NCBI RefSeq assembly: GCF_014174405.1 | Contig: NZ_JACEGA010000001.1 | Location: 3,450,501-3,514,500 of the forward strand | Origin: Variimorphobacter saccharofermentans | Lineage (GTDB): Bacteria; Bacillota; Clostridia; Lachnospirales; Lachnospiraceae | Length of the DNA stretch: 64,000 nucleotides | Direction: 5' to 3' | Shown: positions 63,994 through 64,000 of the stretch, piece after piece | Numbering within the stretch: the stretch's first letter is position 1 | Layout of the letters: each line of letters starts with the position of its first letter | Made by a program: the position numbers and the translations under genes | The notes under the pieces: generated by a model | Told to the model about the DNA's origin: nothing | The model's input: only the letters and a program-made list of their open reading frames with translations | Database searches by the model: none

Positions 63994-64000
63994 CTTGGTG

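Noticed and set aside
1..64000. CRISPR arrays, rRNA or tRNA genes, phage or conjugative modules
   Set aside because: No regularly spaced direct repeats, rRNA-like stretches, tRNA cloverleafs, integrases or relaxases were noticed; only the one IS element was found. Reading by eye could miss a single tRNA.

Overview
The window is AT-rich DNA from a low-GC Gram-positive anaerobe. It most likely comes from Clostridia, family Lachnospiraceae or a close relative; this is inferred from gene content, not from a search. Clues are a monomeric [FeFe]-hydrogenase-like protein, the dnaE-pfkA pair, the hprK-glcK-murB-rapZ-whiA-crh block, Gram-positive flagellar late genes with fliW-csrA, strong AGGAGG-type ribosome binding sites, and SigA- and SigD-like promoters. 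Nearly everything is on the minus strand. The plus-strand genes are the hydrogenase-like gene, a small acidic membrane protein, a flagellin-protease with its downstream zinc-ribbon gene, and an IS transposase.

Layout. 1-9.4 kb: VanZ-like protein (cut by the window edge), hydrogenase-like protein, bacteriohemerythrin, a large secreted Ig-like protein, a family-4 glycosyltransferase, a small acidic protein, and an ECF sigma factor with its membrane partner. 9.4-27 kb: housekeeping block with an ABC exporter, pfkA, dnaE, a NodB-like deacetylase, crh (Glu15 instead of His15), whiA, rapZ, murB, glucokinase, hprK, uvrC and ftsH. 27.3-29.6 kb: a flagellin carrying an inserted HExxH metallopeptidase domain (flagellinolysin type) followed by a four-CxxC protein. 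29.6-44.2 kb: a flagellin-glycosylation island with a pseudaminic-acid pathway (pseB, pseC, pseG, pseH, pseI and an SpsF-like cytidylyltransferase), a MAF-type flagellin glycosyltransferase, further glycosyltransferases, a methyltransferase, a secreted protein and lspA. 44.3-55.9 kb: late flagellar genes, transcribed flgM-flgN-flgK-flgK-flgL, then fliW-csrA, then flaG-fliD-fliS-(fliT-like), then flagellin. 56.05-57.95 kb: an intact IS1182-type insertion sequence just upstream of the flgM promoter. 58-64 kb: CtpA protease, a CdaR-like regulator, a sugar-ABC ATPase, a YitT-family protein and an LCP-like protein.

How the genes fit together. The right half builds and regulates the outer flagellum. 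SigD-type promoters (TAAA-N15/16-CCGATAT-like) can be read in front of flgM, flaG, flagellin and, less perfectly, the flagellinolysin. FlgM would restrain SigD, and FlgN, FliS and the FliT-like protein would act as export chaperones. The flagellin leader carries a hairpin presenting GGA in its loop plus a GGA-containing Shine-Dalgarno, the layout expected for CsrA repression relieved by FliW. Pse sugars made by the island would be attached to flagellin by the MAF protein.

The most interesting content is the flagellinolysin with its zinc-ribbon partner, a split MAF-like protein sharing a helical domain with a small protein beside flagellin, a phosphomimetic-looking Crh, a roughly 200-nt near-perfect palindrome between two convergent genes, and the CsrA-type flagellin leader.
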